NCBI RefSeq assembly: GCF_900109935.1
Contig: NZ_FOBV01000006.1
Span: 204,533 to 268,532 of the forward strand
From: Chryseobacterium taichungense
Lineage (GTDB): Bacteria; Bacteroidota; Bacteroidia; Flavobacteriales; Weeksellaceae
Direction: 5' to 3'
DNA length: 64,000 bases
Shown here: piece after piece, positions 1-10,800 of the stretch
Numbering within the stretch: the first letter of the stretch is position 1
Layout: each line of letters begins with the position of its first letter
Notes under the pieces: model-generated
What the model saw: the letters and a program-made list of their open reading frames with translations, nothing else
The model's database searches: none
What the model was told of the DNA's origin: nothing
Made by a program: the position numbers and the translations under genes

Positions 1-420
1 GTTAACGCCTTAGCGACCGGAAATAGAAATGATCATTTAAACTAAAAGCTTGCGACCCTTGCGTTAAAAACCAAAACAAAACTAATCAAATGAAAAAAAG
101 AAGCAACATTTAGCTCCATGTTCTCTTAGTGTTCAAAAGAATATCCATTGCTATCATTCGCTGAGTGTTAACGCCTTAGCGACCGGAAATAGAAATGATC
201 ATTTAAACTAAAAGCTTGCGACCCTTGCGTTAAAAACCAAAACCAAACTAATCAAATGAAAAAAAGAAGCAACATTTAGCTCCGTGTTCTCTTAGTGTTC
301 AAAAGAATATCCATTGCTATCATTCGCCGAGTGTTAACGCCTTAGCGACCGAAAAATATACGCAATCATTAAACTAAAACCTAGCGACCCTTGCGTTAAA
401 ATCCAAACCAAACTAATCAA
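1..420. repeat. 166-bp tandem repeat array upstream of the ThiF-like gene
   Basis: Two nearly identical 166-bp units (1-166 and 167-332) are followed by a diverged partial unit (333-420) that runs directly into the start codon at 421. Each full unit contains the bases leading into the gene start and a copy of the start itself: ATG at 90 and at 256, each followed by a seven-codon frame closed by TAG. Each unit also carries TTAACGC near its start and GCGTTAA about 60 bases later, an inverted pair. The array touches the left edge of the window, so more units may lie outside. The sense CTTAGCGACC / TTGCGTTAA wording is of a kind common in flavobacterial intergenic DNA. Confidence 0.9.
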
Positions 421-1131
421 ATGAAAAAAGAAGACCCCTTCGCACGTTACAGCCGACAGATCTTTATTGAAGAAATAGGTCTTGAAGGTCAGCGGAAAAT
501 ACTAAATGCTAAAGTACTCGTAATAGGAGCGGGTGGTCTGGGTAGCCCGGTAATTCAATATCTTGCCGGCGCCGGGGTCGGTACTTTAGGCGTGGCAGAT
601 TTCGATGAGGTTGAGCTTCATAATCTCAACCGCCAGGTAATACACCGCGAAGGCTCGGTAGGAAAATCAAAAGTAAAAAGTGCAGAAAAATTTGTTAAGA
701 AATTAAACCATCAGGTAAACTTTATCGGGATCGACAAGAAAATCGATCATTCCAATGCAGTGGAAATCATTTCACAATTCGATATCATTGTCGATGGCTC
801 GGATAATTTTGCGACCAGATATTTGATTAATGATATCTGCTCAGATTTGCAGAAGCCGCTTGTGTATGGAAGTATTTTGGGGTTTCAAGGACAGGTTGCC
901 ATCTTCAGCTGTAAAGGAAGTAAAGGGCTTAGAGCTGTTTTTCCTGAGCCACCCTCTGAAGATCATATTCCTGATTGCGATAGCTTAGGAGTGTTAGGGC
1001 CACTGCCTGGAATGGTAGGAAGCATGATGGCTGGCCAGGTTCTGAAGATCATTGCTGACTTGCCTTTGCAGCTTAACCAGATGACATTGGTTGATATGCT
1101 GAAATGGCAATTTTTTACCGTTGATTTTTAG
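421..1131 (+). CDS. HesA/MoeB/ThiF-family adenylyltransferase, zinc-site residues missing
   Basis: E1-like enzyme that adenylates the C-terminal glycine of a small sulfur-carrier protein (ThiS or MoaD type); in flavobacteria such genes usually close the thiamin operon. Of 236 residues, the nucleotide-binding GAGGLG is at 36-41, NRQ at 70-72, the DGSDN adenylation motif at 125-129, and a cysteine in the P-x-C-x5-GVLG context at 186. The CxxC normally found before FPEPP in MoeB/ThiF is replaced (GLRAVFPEPP, 169-178), and no second CxxC follows, so the structural zinc appears lost. The start at 421 is the first ATG after the repeat array. Probably ThiF, but MoeB cannot be excluded without the upstream genes. 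Confidence 0.85.
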   Translation: MKKEDPFARYSRQIFIEEIGLEGQRKILNAKVLVIGAGGLGSPVIQYLAGAGVGTLGVADFDEVELHNLNRQVIHREGSVGKSKVKSAEKFVKKLNHQVNFIGIDKKIDHSNAVEIISQFDIIVDGSDNFATRYLINDICSDLQKPLVYGSILGFQGQVAIFSCKGSKGLRAVFPEPPSEDHIPDCDSLGVLGPLPGMVGSMMAGQVLKIIADLPLQLNQMTLVDMLKWQFFTVDF

Positions 1132-1192
1132 GTGATTATGTTGGATTTATTGTAAATGTAATGCATTTCTCTATCTAATTTATAGGCTTTCA

Positions 1193-1223
1193 TTTGGAAA
1201 TAACAATAATTTGTTTACATTTG
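1193..1223 (+). promoter_or_regulatory. Bacteroidota promoter of leader cassette A
   Basis: TTTG at 1193-1196, 19-nt spacer, TACATTTG at 1216-1223. This matches the flavobacterial -33/-7 consensus. It sits 42 nt before the first ATG of leader ORF A. The 5' UTR after it (AGTCTGATACA ... AACACA) resembles those of cassettes B and C. Confidence 0.75.
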
Positions 1224-1264
1224 TGCCGGAAAAATAGTCTGATACAGGCAATTTTTTAACACAA

Positions 1265-1489
1265 ATGACTGCACCTATGATGAAAAAATTTCGTCTTAAT
1301 ACCTTTTTGCATCCCTATGCAAGATTGCTAAACTTGCATGTAACGACCCTGCAAAACTTAATATATTTACAGAATTACTTTTTACATCATACCATTTTCA
1401 AAAGATTTTTTCCGTGTTCATCAAGCGTTAGAAATAATTTCAGAGCTTCGGATGTTACGTCAGAGTTCTTCAGCCGTCCTCCGCCATGA
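1265..1489 (+). CDS. Leader ORF A, 74 residues, ends FSRPPP-stop
   Basis: Small basic, hydrophobic ORF between a strong promoter and the 630-residue surface-protein gene. No known domain was recognised. Starts are possible at 1265, 1277 and 1280; the later ATGATG is arranged like the start of leader B. It ends exactly in FSRPPP followed by TGA, and the same FSRPPP occurs in leader ORFs B (4181) and C (17229), also directly upstream of surface-protein genes. Unlike B and C it has no clear secreted middle part, so it may be a shortened copy. PPP before a stop is a known type of ribosome-slowing sequence, so a cis-acting leader peptide is a reasonable alternative to a functional protein. Function unknown. 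Confidence 0.5.
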   Translation: MTAPMMKKFRLNTFLHPYARLLNLHVTTLQNLIYLQNYFLHHTIFKRFFPCSSSVRNNFRASDVTSEFFSRPPP

Positions 1490-1493
1490 TACT

Positions 1494-1520
1494 AGCTGTT
1501 AATTCAGCTCTTAATTAATT
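1494..1520 (+). promoter_or_regulatory. Small hairpin after leader ORF A
   Basis: AGCTG (1494-1498) pairs with CAGCT (1505-1509) five nt after the leader stop, with an AT-rich loop. TTAATT and AATTAA overlap it and could form a competing pairing. No T-run is present. It is weak and listed only because it lies where cassette B has a stronger hairpin. The rest of 1490-1655 is AT-rich with nothing else recognised. Confidence 0.25.
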
Positions 1521-1655
1521 TTCATTATAATATTTTAACGTGATTAAATAGTAAGAAATACATCAATAATGAAGTTAAACAATCTTAGATAATTATTTTT
1601 TAGGTTTAGAGTTACTCTCAAGGAGTTAATCATAAACATTATTCAAATACAAACA

Positions 1656-3548
1656 ATGAAAAAAATTATTACAATTGCTGTTTCATTATACAGCTTATCA
1701 CTTATTGCTCAAGTTGGGGTTAATACAACTACGCCAAAAGCAACCCTTGACGTAACCGCCAGGACTACAAACGGCAGCAGACCTGAAGGGTTTATTGCAC
1801 CTCGTCTTACAGGAGATCAAATTAAGGCAGCAGATGCACAATACGAAACTGCACAAACGGGTACTATTGCCTATGCAACATCGGCAGCTACTATGCCAAG
1901 AACTACTAAAACGGCGGGCATCACAGCACCCGGATACTATTATTTTGATGGTGCAGTATGGAAGAGCTTGAGTATGGGAGGTACTACTGCTTCAGTAGTG
2001 TCAGATTGTAACATAAATGGTTTTACAGGAAGCTATATCAACGGAACGGCGATAACGGCATCAAACAAATTTTCTGTAACTATTACTAACAATTCATTCT
2101 CAACTGCAAATATTGCCTTTCAAGCCTCTGATTTGGTATTGAGTGGCGTTTCAGGAATTACGGTAACTTCTGTAACGCCGCCAACTGCGTCTTTAACTTC
2201 TGGGCAGTCGCAGCTGGTTGAATACATGCTTAGCGGTACACCATCCTCTTCAGGGACTTTAATGGGAACCTGGGCAAAATTATCGTTAAACTGTTCAAAA
2301 ACAGTTACTGTCATTCAACCTCCTATTACCTCACTGGATTGTGCAGGAGCTACCCAAAATGGAATTTTAACAGGAGGAATTGCGGCAAATAATGTTTCTG
2401 CGGTGATTAACTACGGTGGAGGGGATGGTTCTGCTTATGATGGTCAGACAATTTCATCTACAGGAGTTACCGGATTAACCGCTACTTTGGTAGCTGGTAA
2501 TTTTGCTATCGGGTCAGGCTCCTTAACTTATACAATTACAGGGACTCCATCTGGCGGAGGAACAGCAGCTTTTCCAATCAGTATTGGAGGGAAAAGCTGT
2601 ACGCTTAATATTACTGTTCACAACACACCAGCTATTACCTGTGGCAATACAATACAATCTCCTGCAGGTACTTTAATAAACAATACTGCTTATACAGGCT
2701 CTTATACGATGTCTTATACCGGTGCCACGGTTGGTGCAAGCTATCCTGCACAAACATTTACCGTAAATGGGTTAACATTACAGAGGAGTGCAGGAACCTT
2801 CACCTCTGCAAGTGGTACGATCACCTATACGCTTAGTGGTACCTACACAGGTGCGAGTAACCAGATCGTTACTTTTAATCCGTCATTGATTGCAGGCTCT
2901 ACCTGTAACGTTGTATATGGAGATGCTATACGGGGCGCCCTTGCAGCAGCAGGATGCGCAAGCTGTACTACTTATGATGCCGCATCGGTAAATGATTGGA
3001 TACCGGTCACAGCGAATGAATACGCTGCCGTTTACAATACTGCCAATATTGCCGGAGCTACTATAGTGGGTCAGGCAAATGCGCAAATGAATACTTCATC
3101 CGTAATTGACCCTACTGGTGGTTATACCTATGTAAGCAATGATAATGATGCTCCTGTACCTGCAAATAGTTATGTGATCGGTTTTTCTGCTATTATAGCT
3201 TCGAGCCAAAATAATGGTGGTAACAATGTAAAAGTGTCAGCCTCCCAAACATCTGGTTTTGTCAATATGGGGAATGCGTTCAACATCACTGGTAGTGGAA
3301 GAGTATATTTTGTTTGTAAGCGACCAAACACAACCACACCAAACACTTCGGGAAATGGTTATTTTGGAGCTTATTATTCGGTTACGGGATACTCTAAAGT
3401 AGTAGGATCTAATTCTAATACTTATTATTTTAACTATCCAAGTGGAGGTAATGTGAGTTCTGTTGGTTTTAGACAAGGTCAATGGGGTGGTGGTCCTTAT
3501 GGCGTCCGCCTTCACCAAGGTATCACAACAACCATAAAATCTTGGTAA
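1656..3548 (+). CDS. Secreted surface protein, 630 aa
   Basis: Signal peptide of 19 residues (MKK, hydrophobic core, cleavage after IAQ), then VGVNTTTPKATLDV, the N-terminal motif also seen in the 1052-residue protein at 18536. A phage-tail-fibre-like segment follows (PEGFIAPRLTGDQI, then GYYYFDGAVWKSL near residue 105). The middle, about 120-430, has Thr/Ser/Gly-rich beta repeats with regularly placed cysteines. A distinct C-terminal domain begins with CASC near 435. No typical type IX secretion tail was recognised, so it is probably Sec-exported with unknown anchoring. It is the only gene of cassette A, and a terminator follows at 3678. Role unknown; adhesion or surface coating is inferred from composition only. 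Confidence 0.75.
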   Translation: MKKIITIAVSLYSLSLIAQVGVNTTTPKATLDVTARTTNGSRPEGFIAPRLTGDQIKAADAQYETAQTGTIAYATSAATMPRTTKTAGITAPGYYYFDGAVWKSLSMGGTTASVVSDCNINGFTGSYINGTAITASNKFSVTITNNSFSTANIAFQASDLVLSGVSGITVTSVTPPTASLTSGQSQLVEYMLSGTPSSSGTLMGTWAKLSLNCSKTVTVIQPPITSLDCAGATQNGILTGGIAANNVSAVINYGGGDGSAYDGQTISSTGVTGLTATLVAGNFAIGSGSLTYTITGTPSGGGTAAFPISIGGKSCTLNITVHNTPAITCGNTIQSPAGTLINNTAYTGSYTMSYTGATVGASYPAQTFTVNGLTLQRSAGTFTSASGTITYTLSGTYTGASNQIVTFNPSLIAGSTCNVVYGDAIRGALAAAGCASCTTYDAASVNDWIPVTANEYAAVYNTANIAGATIVGQANAQMNTSSVIDPTGGYTYVSNDNDAPVPANSYVIGFSAIIASSQNNGGNNVKVSASQTSGFVNMGNAFNITGSGRVYFVCKRPNTTTPNTSGNGYFGAYYSVTGYSKVVGSNSNTYYFNYPSGGNVSSVGFRQGQWGGGPYGVRLHQGITTTIKSW

Positions 3549-3677
3549 TATGCTTTTAATGAGAAATAGTCCCCTATATCTAAAAGCTCGATATGTGGGT
3601 ATATTGGTAATTAAGTTTTAATCTGTATATTTATATACATATATTTTAACTTTTACATTTATCAAGTAATAAATCCT

Positions 3678-3707
3678 AACCCCAAAGGCTTCAAAACCTT
3701 TGGGGTT
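3678..3707 (+). terminator. Terminator after the 630-aa surface protein
   Basis: Perfect 11-bp stem AACCCCAAAGG / CCTTTGGGGTT with an 8-nt loop, followed by an AT-rich tail (aatattttg). Being nearly symmetric it could act on both strands. Confidence 0.75.
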
Positions 3708-3708
3708 A

Positions 3709-4106
3709 ATATTTTGTCACTCGCTCGAATGTTTTGTTCGCAGTACGTGGGTTATTTAGTACTAAAAGAAATACTCATTTCAATTTGACTATAGTCCTTT
3801 GCCCCGACGAAAGCGCCTCTCATCGGGCGTGATAAGGATCTTATATCGGGCGTCATAAAGTATTCTCATCGACCGATGAGACCGATTCTCGAAATTACAC
3901 CTCTAAATAATACTTTTTGGAAGAAGGTCACACTTTTATAATTTAAAAGAACATATTATCAGCAATATACCAACTACCTCTTGCTTAAGCAGCGCTACGG
4001 TTGGGATTGGAAATGCATATCTTTTCACTTTTGTTTGAAGAATTTGTATTTATATTATATATAATTTAATGTTTGTGGAGTATTTAACATGTAAATTGTC
4101 ATTTTT
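3709..4106. other. Intergenic stretch without a recognised gene
   Basis: No convincing ORF. It holds two short direct repeats, ATCGGGCGTGATA and ATCGGGCGTCATA (about 3819-3860), and a palindrome TCTCATCG-AC-CGATGAGA close behind (about 3872-3890). Their role is unknown. The stretch becomes very AT-rich towards the promoter at 4107. Confidence 0.5.
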
Positions 4107-4137
4107 TTTGGATGTTATTATATTTTATGTAAATTTG
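4107..4137 (+). promoter_or_regulatory. Bacteroidota promoter of leader cassette B
   Basis: TTTG at 4107-4110, 19-nt spacer, TAAATTTG at 4130-4137, then a 5' UTR of about 45 nt ending in ACACAGAATGATG. Near-consensus and parallel to the promoters at 1193 and 17152. It should drive leader B and the giant surface-protein gene. Confidence 0.75.
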
Positions 4138-4180
4138 TAGCCATAAAGCAGTTTCATACGATACGCTTTTTACACACAGA

Positions 4181-4780
4181 ATGATGAAAATAACACAACA
4201 AATGAGAAGAACCAAAAGAAAGACGGCGTCCCATTATATCGGGAAGCTTTTCTATTTTTTCATTATTGTTGGTTTTCATCTGCATGCACAATCATTCTCC
4301 GGAGACGATACCGGAATCTACATTGAAAAAGGAACTTCCGTATACCTAAAAGACGGAGTCACAGTATCCGGTCTGGAATATGACGGATACATTACTGAAA
4401 ATTCATTCAAAACAGTTCCTGAAAATAAAAATCTTCTCTCAGATAAGAAGAAAAGCAATAGGAAATATGCTGAACTGAAGAAGCCTGCAAAAGCTCAGAA
4501 TGTTCGTAAACCGGTAGACCCAGCCACTTCTAAAACCATTACTTTACCTTCTTCCGAGAACAGGTATAGATTGGGACTAGCAAGTGGTAACGGTGATATA
4601 GCCGTCGTTACAGGCAATCCTTCTGTAAAATATGCTGCAGTATACGAAAGGTTCAGCTTTGAAAAATACATCATAGTCAGGGAAGACGAGCGTATGTCTT
4701 ATGCTACCACGCCCAGCCCTGTCTCAGGAATATTAACGATTCATTTCTCGCGCCCTCCTCCTTTTAAGAGTATTGTATAA
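4181..4780 (+). CDS. Leader ORF B, 199 aa secreted, with FSRPPP near its end
   Basis: Begins ATGATG (4181/4184). A basic N-terminus and hydrophobic segment ending HLHAQ (about residues 22-37) looks like a signal peptide, followed by GIYIEKGTSVYLKDG, a pattern echoed in leader C, and a lysine-rich middle. The end is HFSRPPP (residues 188-194) plus five residues. Codons for SRPPP are TCG CGC CCT CCT CCT, against AGC CGT CCT CCG CCA in leader A, so the peptide is kept while the bases differ. It ends 49 nt before the giant gene, with a hairpin between them at 4766-4818. No known domain was recognised. It may be both a secreted small protein and a translated leader. Confidence 0.6.
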   Translation: MMKITQQMRRTKRKTASHYIGKLFYFFIIVGFHLHAQSFSGDDTGIYIEKGTSVYLKDGVTVSGLEYDGYITENSFKTVPENKNLLSDKKKSNRKYAELKKPAKAQNVRKPVDPATSKTITLPSSENRYRLGLASGNGDIAVVTGNPSVKYAAVYERFSFEKYIIVREDERMSYATTPSPVSGILTIHFSRPPPFKSIV

Positions 4781-4818
4781 ACAGTAGTGTATTCAAAAGA
4801 ATATAACACAATACTTTT
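4766..4818 (+). promoter_or_regulatory. Possible attenuator hairpin between leader B and the giant gene
   Basis: An 11-bp stem with one G-U pair joins 4766-4776 (AAGAGTATTGT) and 4808-4818 (ACAATACTTTT). An alternative inner pairing of GTGTATTC (4787-4794) with the GAAT..ACAC region is possible. The 5' arm starts 4 nt after the PPP codons of leader B (4754-4762), and the leader stop is at 4778. A ribosome halted on PPP would cover the 5' arm and keep the hairpin open. Regulation is inference; the pairing is visible. Confidence 0.45.
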
Positions 4819-4829
4819 AAAATCTTATA

Positions 4830-7800
4830 ATGAAAAACAAAATTTATTTAATGACAATATTCTGCATATTGACAGGATATTGTGGCAACTTGCTCAGGGC
4901 GCAGACCGGGCCCGGCGGGGTGGCGGGAGCATCACTGTGGCTCAAGGCAGATGCCGGGCTAAGCAGCAGCGTGACGTACTTCAACGTACCTGCGGCCAAC
5001 CGGACGGCGAGCAGCACTTATAGTGATTCCTCACTGACACCGGCGTATTCTACGCTGTCTTCATCCAGTGCATGGGCAGCCAGCTCGGCAGTGACCGGGC
5101 AATACCTCACCCTTGACCTGGGATCAGTTCAATCCGTCTATGGCATTGTAACGAAGGGACGCGGAAATTATTCGCAATGGGTGAAAAAATATACCGTAAG
5201 TTATTCGAATGATAATGTTACTTATACTCCGTTAGGAATAACATTTCCGGCGAATATAGATCAGAATACGGAAGCTACCAATATATTTCCGTCGGCAATT
5301 ACAGCCCGGTACGTACGGATTACGGAAACGGATTATAGTGGGCACCCCTCTATGCGGGTGGATCTGATTAAAAATGTAAATCCGTTTTCGGCAGGGGATT
5401 CCTCGGTGCATCTCTGGCAGGATCAGAGCAGCAACGGCATGAATTTTATGAGAAGAGGAGCCGTTGCACCTGTATATCAAAATTCCGGTTCGGCAGGAAC
5501 CAACTTCAATCCGGTGATCCAGTTTAACGGAAGCAATTATTTCGAGAACTATGTCTCTGTTCCTTCGGCAAACAATACCAATTATACAAAGTTTGCGGTA
5601 TTTAACACGACGGGAGCCACAGGAAATATTATCTCCGCTGCAGATCCCGGAAATTCAGCCTTCTACTTAAGTGGCGGGAGCTTATATTTATACCATAATG
5701 GAAATTTGAGCAATCCTGTACCGGTAAGCAATAATGTTCCGGTCATTGGTACGGGCGTATGGAGTAATGGGACGTCCAACGGAACATACATCAAGACCAA
5801 CGGTAAATCAGGGACCGCATTTACGAGTTCTACAGGGTATACTGCAGGAGGCCTGCAGATTGGTGCCTTTCAATCGGGTACAAATATTCCGGCTTCTTCT
5901 ACCATAGCAGAGAGTATTGTATTCAGCTCGGCGTTATCACCTGCTCAGATCAATAAGGTAGAAAGTTATCTGGCGATGAAATATGGGGTTACACTCGATC
6001 CGCAGAATTATGTAGCGGGTGATGGTACCATTATATGGAACTCAGTAACGAATTCCGGTTACAACAACAACATCGCCGGGATAGGCTGGGATTATGACTC
6101 CGGATTAATCCAGAAGCAGTCGCAGTCGGTGAATGCCGGTTTTCAGCCGGTCATCGGAAATGGAAACATTGCCGCTACCAATGCCGGCAACAGCAACAGC
6201 TTCAATGAAGACGGTACCTTTATGGTATGGGGCTCCGATACAGGCAGCACCACTTTTTCTACGGCTTTTTCTTATGGCGGGCTAAACTACAGGATGGCCC
6301 GTACCTGGAAAGTGCAGAAAACGAAAACAATAGCAACGGTGAAGATCGCGGTACCCGTAAGCTTATGGCCGGGTGCAGTGACAAAACCTGCTTTACTGGT
6401 CGGCAGTACCACGGCCTTTGATGGGACAAGCATAATGTCGATGACAAAGGAAAACATCGGCGGAACAGATTATTACACCGTAACGGTGGACCCAAGCTCG
6501 GTTCAGTACTTCAGCTTTGCAGGATTAGTTACGGCTCCAGGGGGGATTGCAGGAGCTTCATTATGGTTAAAGGCTGATAATGGAGTTTCTTATAATGCAA
6601 GTAATCAGGTTTCTGTATGGAACGATCAGATAGGAAATCCTGCAATTACAAGTCAGGCAACAAAGGTTGGCTCAGGGGCTATTACTTATGCCGGTGCAGG
6701 AATGAATTTTAATCCTGCAATTAATTTTGATGGTACATCAGGTACTGAAATGACAGCTGCAACAAGTTCTTCTTCTACATGGAGTGGGGCTTTAACGATT
6801 TATGGGGTAGCCAAAATGAATAATGCAGGCAATCTTAATGCTGTTTTTGCATCTCAAAATAAAAGTTTACAGTACTTCAACAATCAATATTATGTCGATG
6901 GTGATGGTTGTCAAACGGCTGCCACATCTGTGGTGCCTGTAGGTACATCAAATTTAGCAATTGTTTCCTATAATGCTAATACGGTTACCACAGCATCACA
7001 ATCATTTTTGAACGGGCAGTATCAGGCAAGTGCTTCTACATCAAATTGTACAGCCAGTCCCACTAATGGTTTTGAAATAGGAGGGCGTACTTCAGGAAAT
7101 CAATCTGCTCGTGTGATTAATGGCTCATTGGCAGAGGTGATTGTTTACAACACACAGCATACAGGAAATAACCTTTCACGTTTGGCAATAGAATCTTATT
7201 TAGGTCTGAAATATGGAATCTCACTGTCACGTAATAACAATGGAAATGGTACTTCAGGAGAAGTAATTTCCGGAAGTATTAACGAAGGGGATTATGTAGC
7301 GTCTGATGGGACGACTAAATTCTGGAATTCTGATATTACTTATCAGAACAACATCGCCGGGATCGGAAGAGACGATGCCTCTGCATTAAGTCAGAAGCAG
7401 GCGCAGTCGGCGAGCAGCGGTATTCAGCCGGTCATCGGAAATATAGCTATTGCCGATACTAATGCCAATAACAGCAATGACTTCGCGGCCGATAAAACCT
7501 TTATGGTTTGGGGCTCCGATACAGGCAGTGCCAATTTTGTGACATCCTTTGCCTTTGGCGGTTTGAACAACAGAATGGCCAGGATCTGGAAAATACAGGA
7601 AACCGGAACCGTAGGGAAGGTAAGAGTAGCCTTAAAAGTGAGCGACCTTCCGGGAAGTATCACGAAACCTACACTTTTGGTCAGTGGTGACACGACCTTT
7701 GATGCTTCGGATTCTACGTTTTTAATGACCAAAGAAACCATTGGTGGAGTAGATTATTATGTAACAGATATTAACGCCAATATTGACTTCTCTTCAGGGC

Positions 7801-10800
7801 AATACTTCAGCTTTGCCGCTTTTGTAACGGCACCGGGTGGAGTTGCCGGAACGAGTTTATGGTTAAAGTCGGATTTAGGAACAGGAACAACTACGGATAA
7901 TACAGCAGTCTCACAGTGGACTGATTTAAGTGGTAACGGAAATAATGCGACTCAGGGAACGTCTGGAAATCAGCCATCATACAAGAATAATCTCACTAGT
8001 AATATGAACTTTAATTCTGTTATGAGTTTTGATGGAGGTAATGACTATTTTAAATTGAATCCTGCTTCACAACCGTTAGGATCTGCTCCAAGAAGTATAA
8101 TACTGCCTTTAAGAAGTAATGGATCTACAACAGCAATATCATGGGGTTCTAATGGAACAAATACTTTATATAGTATCAGAGTAAATCCTTTACTGACAGA
8201 TTTTGGAAGTGCAAATGCCCAGAATTCAGGGGGAGGATCAATTACAAATACAAATATTCTTGCCGCCATCTACACCGGTAGTGGAGGTAATAATGAACTA
8301 TATCAATATGGTAAAAGACTTGGAACTACTACCATTAACTTAAATACAAGTACAGGTCTTGCAGCATTAGGAGCTGAAGTCTGGACAGGAAATTATGATA
8401 ATTTCTTTTGGGGTCAAATACCGGAAGTTATTATGTACAATAAAGCATTAAGTGCTGTAGAGCAGTCACGAATCTATAGTTATGTTGCCTTAAAGTATGG
8501 TGCAACCCTTGACCAAAGTACAGCACAAAGTTATGTATTAAGTGATAATACTGTTGTCTGGAATGCCACTTCAAACGTTGCTTACAGCAATAACATCGCC
8601 GGAATCGGCAGAGACGACGCCTCGGCATTGTCTCAAAAGCAGTCTCAATCGGTAAATGGAGGCATTCAACCGGTCATCGGAAATGGGGATATTGCTGATA
8701 CCAATGCCAATAACAGCAATGCTTTCGCAACAGATAAAAGCTTTATGGTATGGGGCTCTGATACGGGAAGCAGTTCTTTTGCTACACCATTTGCTTACGG
8801 AAGCTCCAATTTTAGAATGACCCGAATCTGGAAAGTGCAGGAAACCGGAACCGTGAGTAATGTAAAAGTGGCTATACCGGCTTCACAGTTGCCAACAAGT
8901 GTGAGTAATCCTTCAATATTAATCAGTGGTGATGTAAACTTCGATGGTAATGATACCCGTATTGAAATGGAACAGAAAACAATTGGTGGTATACTATATT
9001 ATGTAGCGAAGAATAGCGTGGACCTTGCTTCAGGGCAGTTCTTCAGTTTTGCCGGATACGTTACAGCACCGGGCGGAGTTGCAGGTGTTTCATTATGGTT
9101 AAAGGCAGATACCGGTACCAATACAACAGCCAACGACGGAACCATTACAAGCTGGATTGATCAGAGTGGAAATGGACGAAACTTTGGAGTAGGTAGTGGA
9201 ACAGTGGTGTACAAAACTCCTGTAGGTACTCCAGGATTTAATTTTAACCCATCAATAAACTTTAACAGTACGTCGGCTGCACTATATAGTGGTAGTTCAC
9301 TATTTCCTTCTTCGCCCACTTCGAGTGCGACACTATTTGGAGTGAGTAATGCTAACGGACTTTCACTGCTTAAAGTTAATAATAGTGGTGAAACCAATGC
9401 GTATGCATATTATGATTATCCTCATTTCGAAAGTAATAATTTATTTGCTAGACCTTCTTCATCGTCAGGGGTAGCTGTGAGCAATAACAATTTTACTAGC
9501 AGCATTAGTCGTATATCTATCGGAACCATGTCGAGTGGTTCATCTGTTGGAATTGCGATTAATGGAGGTACTTTCAGTACTGCTAACGGTAGTTATAGTA
9601 CCAATACTGGAGCTATGATTATTGGATCTAATGCTTGGACGGGAGGTGATGATTATAATCCTGCCATTGGAAACACACCTGAAATAATTGCATATACAAG
9701 CTTGTTAAGTGGAACCGATCAGCAGCGGATCAACTCTTATCTTGGAATTAAATATGGTGTTACTTTGGACCAAGGAACAGCTGGACAAAATTACCTGAAT
9801 TCCGGCTCTAATGTGATTTGGGACGCATCCGCAAATTCAGTGTATGGCAACAACATCGCCGGGATCGGAAGAGACGACGCTTCCGCTTTATTGCAAAAGC
9901 AGTCTCAGTCAGTAAATGCGGGATACCAGCTGATCGCGGGGATTTCCACGGTGGCAGCGACCAATGCAGCCAATACGGGAACCCTTAATAACCTGCAATT
10001 CCTGGTGTGGGGCGATAACAATGCTGCCAATACCGCTCCGTTTACGGCGGTTAGCGGCTACAACAGCAGGCTGAACAGGGTATGGAAAGTACAGAATACC
10101 AATACGGTGAACCAAAGTGTTCAGGTACTGGTTCCTGTGACTACCAGTACGGTTCCTGGCCTGGTGCCGGCTACCAGCAGCTTGCTTTGCGGTACCGATG
10201 CTACCTTTGCAGGCAGCTACCAGGTGTATAACCCTGCCGGAACCGTAACGGTAAATTCGGTAAGCTATCTTGCATTCAACGTGCCGGCATCTATGGTCAG
10301 CAAGCCTTCGTTCTATATGACGCTTGCCTTCTACGAGCAGTCGCCGGGCGGTGTCAGGGATGAGCTGCTATGGTTACGTGGTGATAAAGACCTTACCAGT
10401 ACTATACTTTGGAAGGACCAGAGTTCAAATCACAATGACCTACAGTTCAGTACTTATGCCTGTAACGAAGCGCCAAGAGGGCAGATGGTGTTGGGGGAAA
10501 CCCTTAACTTTAACCCGGTGTCCAGCTTTGGAGACAATAATAACTGGGTTTGGGGATATACACCTGCCAATGTTGCTACTCAAAGCAAAGCAGATGTAGC
10601 CGTTGTTTATAAAACTGATGGAGCTTATGCTCAGGATGTATGGGGTACCGATTGGGGAGGCCCGTTAGATGAACGTTCGTTAGCGACAGCACAGGTTGCT
10701 AATGGTAATACTGGCATTTCTTATAGTGGAGGTAATTCAGGTGCTGCAACCATCAATGTAGCTTCCTTTAACGGAGTAGCTTCCAATGGATCGAATGTAC

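Noticed and set aside
4787..5023. 78-aa ORF overlapping the start of the giant gene
   Set aside because: It is in another frame over the signal-peptide region of the giant gene, arginine-rich from GC-rich out-of-frame codons, and has no start context or domain.
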